This document shows positions 61,069 to 64,000 of a DNA stretch of 64,000 bases, piece by piece. The position numbers and the translations under genes are program-made. Within the stretch, counting starts at the first letter, position 1. Every line of letters begins with the position of its first letter. Origin of the DNA: Hippopus hippopus (Eukaryota > Mollusca > Bivalvia > Cardiida > Cardiidae); contig OX328112.1 of assembly GCA_946811185.2 (NCBI GenBank), positions 34,235,323-34,299,322 on the forward strand. The letters run 5' to 3'. The notes beneath the pieces were generated by a model that ran no database searches, was not told the DNA's origin, and saw only the letters and a list, made by a program, of their open reading frames with translations.

Positions 61069-61295
61069 TTAACCCTTAAACAAACAATCCCGGGTTTTCA
61101 TGACCCTGAAAAAGCTTTCTGAAAACATTTTAGGAAAAGGAGAAAATGCTGGTAAGCAGCATTTTGTCCTTTTCCCACAACGTTTTTTACCCTTCCAAAA
61201 ACAAATTTCAACTTTTGAGTCACATTAATTTTCTCGTCTGCAAATGCTTCCAATTTGGACTAGTCTAAAATTATGTCGTTTGGTAAAGGTTTAAA
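61069..61295 (-). repeat. Family C MITE
   Basis: TTAACCCTTAAACAAACAAT to TTTGGTAAAGGTTTAA; hairpin GGAGAAAATGCTGGTAAGCA with small changes. Confidence 0.88.
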
Positions 61296-61367
61296 GAACT
61301 GTTGAAAATGCCGTAAAAAAACAAGAAAATACGAGCGCCAGTATGAATGTATTGACGTAAAGTGAAA

Positions 61368-61578
61368 GTTAACGCTTTCGCTACTAAGCGTGACTCAGCG
61401 ACCTTTTGCGGACAGTCTAAATCATAACTAGACTGCACAGAACGTGCAGTCTGATGTTTGATCTGTACCTGGTTCGTTAAGGAGATATTTTTCCTCAAAA
61501 ATAACTTTGAATTAGCAATGTTTGGGGTTTTACTATCGACTGGAAAGTTTCATTATGACTTATTAAACAGGTTAAAGG
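61368..61578. repeat. Family D MITE
   Basis: TTAACGCTTTCGCTACTAAG to TTAAACAGGTTAAAGG; hairpin ACTAGACTGCACAGAACGTG then CAGTCTGAT is imperfect. Confidence 0.83.
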
Positions 61579-61589
61579 TTCAAAAACGG

Positions 61590-62155
61590 CAAAAAAAAAA
61601 ATCAATGCAGGGTTTAAAATGCATTTAAATTTAAATCATACCATTTAAAAATATGGAAAACACTTTGAAGATGACAATCTGTGACTGTGTGTTCGTTCCA
61701 AGTGTTAGTAGCTGGCTGAAAAATGAAATTTGTTACGGGAGACCACTCCTTCATGCATGGCTTCATCCCGATTTAAATACAACACCTAACAACTGCGTTA
61801 GGGAGAATTCTCTTTAGCTCAGAAGTAATGGTGTTGGCCTTTCGTCCTGGCGTTCTAGGTTCGAATCCTGCCGTGTCCCTTTATTTCTGCCATGCATTTT
61901 TCATTTGTTTCTTTGTTACGGACTTTGTTCGTAAGAATTTCAAAAAGTAAACAAAAGGTATAGTGACCTAGCAGATTTTAAGCTAGTTTTGAAATTATTT
62001 CTCTGCCAGCGACTAACACTGGGACCGACCGTACAATAACAGATTGTCATCTTCACAGTAATTTACATACTTTTAAGTGGTATAATTTAGATCTTAAAGC
62101 ATTTTAACACCTAATTTGTTTATTTTTGGCAGATATTGTTACTTTAAAGGTTTAG
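61590..62155. repeat. Family M repeat, copy 3, interrupted by a SINE
   Basis: Left half to GTTAGTAGCTGGCTGAAAAA; right half from TTTTAAGCTAGTTTTGAAAT and CTCTGCCAGCGACTAACACT. The halves are imperfect inverted repeats, as in copy 2. A SINE occupies the centre. Confidence 0.8.
61733..61965 (+). mobile_element. tRNA-derived SINE inside family M
   Basis: A box TTAGCTCAGAAGTAATGG and B box GGTTCGAATCC within 61,805-61,880. Preceded by TGTTACGGGAGACCACTCCT, which recurs near 63,620 before a related head. A TTTGTTACGG-type block stands at both edges (61,729 and 61,913). Confidence 0.78.
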
Positions 62156-62199
62156 AAAGATGGCCAAGTAAACTGCTGTCGTCAAGTCTACGTGTAACT

Positions 62200-62468
62200 C
62201 AAATTGATTGAATTGGCGTTTAACGTCGTTTTAGCAGCTTAAGTCATATCACGGTGGTTAGTGCACCTATGCATGTGTTTCCAGGCTATCTCACACCAGT
62301 ATTGACACAACTTTCCATCCAAGCCACTGACTACTTTTCTCACATGCATCAAAGGTGAGAGGCACAAAATCGCCGGAAAGAAAGTTTGTCTCAACTGGGT
62401 ATCGATCCCGCAATCATCAGGTCACGAGTCAGATACGTTAAACACTGAGCTACACGGCCGGGCCTGTC
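62200..62468 (-). mobile_element. tRNA-derived SINE
   Basis: Tail TTGATTGAATTGGCGTTTAA at the left, body GTCATATCACGGTGGTTAGT. Minus-strand head with TGTAGCTCAGTG (A box) and a weak B box around GGGATCGATACCC. Confidence 0.75.
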
Positions 62469-62534
62469 GTCAAGTCCATGTGCGTCTAACTCAAATACTG
62501 ACAAAGAAAGAATAAGCAAAATATGACTGATTTG

Positions 62535-62808
62535 AGCCATGCTCTGTGAAAAAGGAGCTTTATGCATCTGCGAAAAGTATCGACCCAGGCCAGCCTGCGC
62601 AGTCCCCGCAGGCTGACCTAGGCCGAAACTTTTCGCTTTTGGTCAATTTTCTGTATGTCCAAGGACCATTCTAACTTAGGGTTCAGTGTTTTGTTAGAGA
62701 AAATGGATATAACGGCTCCAAAATCATGTGATAACCTGTATGGTGCGATGCATCACGGAGATGCATTAAGCCCCCTTTTGCCAGATTACCGCTTATTTAT
62801 TTTGAGTG
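62535..62808. repeat. Family B MITE, complete
   Basis: TGAGCCATGCTCTGTGAAAA to AGCCCCCTTTTGCCAG; hairpin CCAGCCTGCGCAGTCCCCGC then AGGCTG. Confidence 0.9.
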
Positions 62809-62936
62809 AGCGAGCATAGTCAAACGTTGTACACATACACACAGGTGTCATAAGTGAACAGTAACGTGGCATTGATTATGAAGACTTACATGTACAAGTA
62901 TAGGACCTGACATAACTTAGTTTTATAATAGAATCT

Positions 62937-63245
62937 TTTAACTCGTTTGTAAACGACGAAATTTTAGACATGTCCAGATTGGAAGCATTTGCAGAAACAG
63001 AATAATTGTAACTTAGATATTGAAATTTGGCCGTAGATAGGTAAAAAAACATTGTGGGGAAAAGGAGAAAATGCTGGTTACCATGTAGTAGAGGAAAAAT
63101 TTATGTGATATTTAAATTTGTTTATAGAAAAGAAGAAAACATTGTGGGGAAAAGGAGAAAGTGATGGTTACCAGCATTTTCTCCTGTTTCCATAATGTTT
63201 TCAAAAATCTTCTCGTTCAGGAACCTTAAAACAATGTTTCGCCTT
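62937..63245 (+). repeat. Two partial family C copies in tandem
   Basis: First: TTTTAACTCGTTTGTAAACG to GAGAAAATGCTGGTTACCAT, right arm missing. Second: AGAAAACATTGTGGGGAAAA with GATGGTTACCAGCATTTTC complete. Confidence 0.8.
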
Positions 63246-63615
63246 TCAACATCAGTTTTACTGTTGCCAAAGAAAAAAACTGCCAGAAACGAGAAATTTC
63301 AACTTGGTCACAATGTTACACATGCATTTAACCTTAAAATAAGGTTGATAACGTTTTCAAAATCATGTGCCGCAGTTTTTGGTTTGTTCATAAGGTGGTT
63401 GGCATTTTAGAGCTAAACGAACTAAATAAAACTTTGTTTCAAATCAACAACAAATATCAGATTTAGACTCATTTTGATCACGTACATGTGCAGTTTTTTT
63501 TAAACAAGTGTAAATAAAAGAAATCAATAACCCTTACTGAAAGTAGCTGCAGCAGTAGAAGCAACAGAAACAACAATAACATTAACAATGACAACAACCA
63601 CAACAACAAAAACAA
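63246..63615. other. No recognisable feature
   Basis: Contains an (AAC)-rich stretch from about 63,560 that favours long minus-strand frames of Leu; not genes. Confidence 0.45.
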
Positions 63616-63617
63616 CA

Positions 63618-63805
63618 ATGTGTTACGGGAGATCACTCCTTCCTTACTGCATAGCTTTGTCCCATATAAAACCAATACCCAACAACTGCGTTAGGGAGAA
63701 TTCTCTTCAGCTCAGTAGTTAAGGTGTTGGTCTTTTAAAAAGACGGCCTCAAAAACAAGGATCTTTTCCGCCCGTGTTCGAATCCCGCCAGGTGCGGTTT
63801 GTTGC
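63618..63805 (+). mobile_element. tRNA-derived SINE
   Basis: TGTTACGGGAGATCACTCCT leader, A box TTCAGCTCAGTAGTTAAGG and B box GTTCGAATCCC, with an inserted stretch between the boxes (AAAAAGACGGCCTCAAAAAC). Same family as the copy at 61.8 kb. Confidence 0.72.
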
Positions 63806-63825
63806 GAACTTTCGTGTTCGTAACA

Positions 63826-63860
63826 AATGATAACAACAACAACAACAACAACAACAACAA
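63826..63860. repeat. (AAC)n microsatellite
   Basis: About ten copies of AAC. Confidence 0.95.
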
Positions 63861-64000
63861 AGACGACGATACGAACAACAAGCATGTAAGGATCTGTGGC
63901 TGCATCAGACTGATACAACAATATAGTCAACGATGGAAACAACTACAACATGGACGACGATGCCAGCAACGACAAAGAAGCGTGTTTCGATCTTTGCTGC

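Noticed and set aside
1..64000. CRISPR array, bacterial operon or viral genome
   Set aside because: Spaced direct repeats here are contiguous minisatellites without unique spacers; gene structure is eukaryotic and no viral or phage gene is seen.
1..64000. Autonomous transposon genes (transposase, reverse transcriptase, Rep/helicase)
   Set aside because: No open frame in any repeat family shows recognisable catalytic motifs; all copies seen are non-autonomous.

Overview
The window looks like a gene-poor, repeat-dense piece of a eukaryotic nuclear genome, most likely a bivalve mollusc. The basis is split genes with GT-AG introns, no bacterial-style dense coding, a molluscan-type secreted C-type lectin, and a crowd of short hairpin-bearing interspersed repeats of a kind I associate with bivalve genomes (from memory, not verified; species not determinable). 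Nearly all open frames of 60-150 codons here fall in repeats. I find no transposase, reverse transcriptase, Rep/helicase, rRNA, CRISPR array or bacterial operon.

Three protein-coding loci can be supported, all on the + strand. (1) About 11.55-13.21 kb: the last two exons of a gene I do not recognise, separated by an intron filled with a 45-bp minisatellite. (2) 29.22-36.28 kb: a complete six-exon secreted C-type lectin, 194 aa, with signal peptide, six CTLD cysteines, an EPN sugar-specificity motif and LND in place of WND; its third intron holds a 27-bp minisatellite and its fourth a 34-bp one. (3) 42.17-58.00 kb: a complete five-exon TMEM45 (DUF716) membrane protein, 299 aa. For loci 2 and 3 every splice phase closes, start codons have upstream in-frame stops and both reach a stop.

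The rest is mostly non-autonomous mobile DNA. I use these labels. A: TIR-bounded segment starting TTATTATACTGCAAAG plus an adjoining ~70-bp-arm hairpin. B: TIR GAGCCATGCTCTGTG, ~250 bp, central hairpin. C: ~221-224 bp, ends CYCTTTACCA, inserted at TTAA, central hairpin. D: TTAACCCTT ends and a GATCAGACTGCAC hairpin. E: GGCCTGTAACACGCG ends, ~260 bp, double hairpin. F: hairpin plus TIR-bounded segment (AAAGCATGAAATAAA). G: hairpin with CGACGGTACAACCG. H: ATTCTAACATGAC segment plus hairpin. I and K: single hairpins. J: TIR TTAACCTGA, ~225 bp. M, N, R: other repeats present two or three times. tRNA-derived SINEs with A and B boxes are scattered throughout, and seven minisatellites have periods of 22-45 bp.

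The most interesting structure is in the repeats. Three C copies sit in identifiable older elements with TTAA duplicated at both edges, which defines family C as a TTAA-specific (piggyBac-like) MITE. Families A, H and F, unrelated in sequence, share one plan: an inverted-repeat-bounded segment joined to a long hairpin with a related CTCG/CGAG apex. Copy A1 interrupts a 42-bp tandem array so cleanly that its ends and apparent lack of target duplication can be read. These suggest Helentron-like non-autonomous elements, or an undescribed composite class. Around the TMEM45 gene, repeats crowd the promoter, the splice sites and a partly triplicated exon end.
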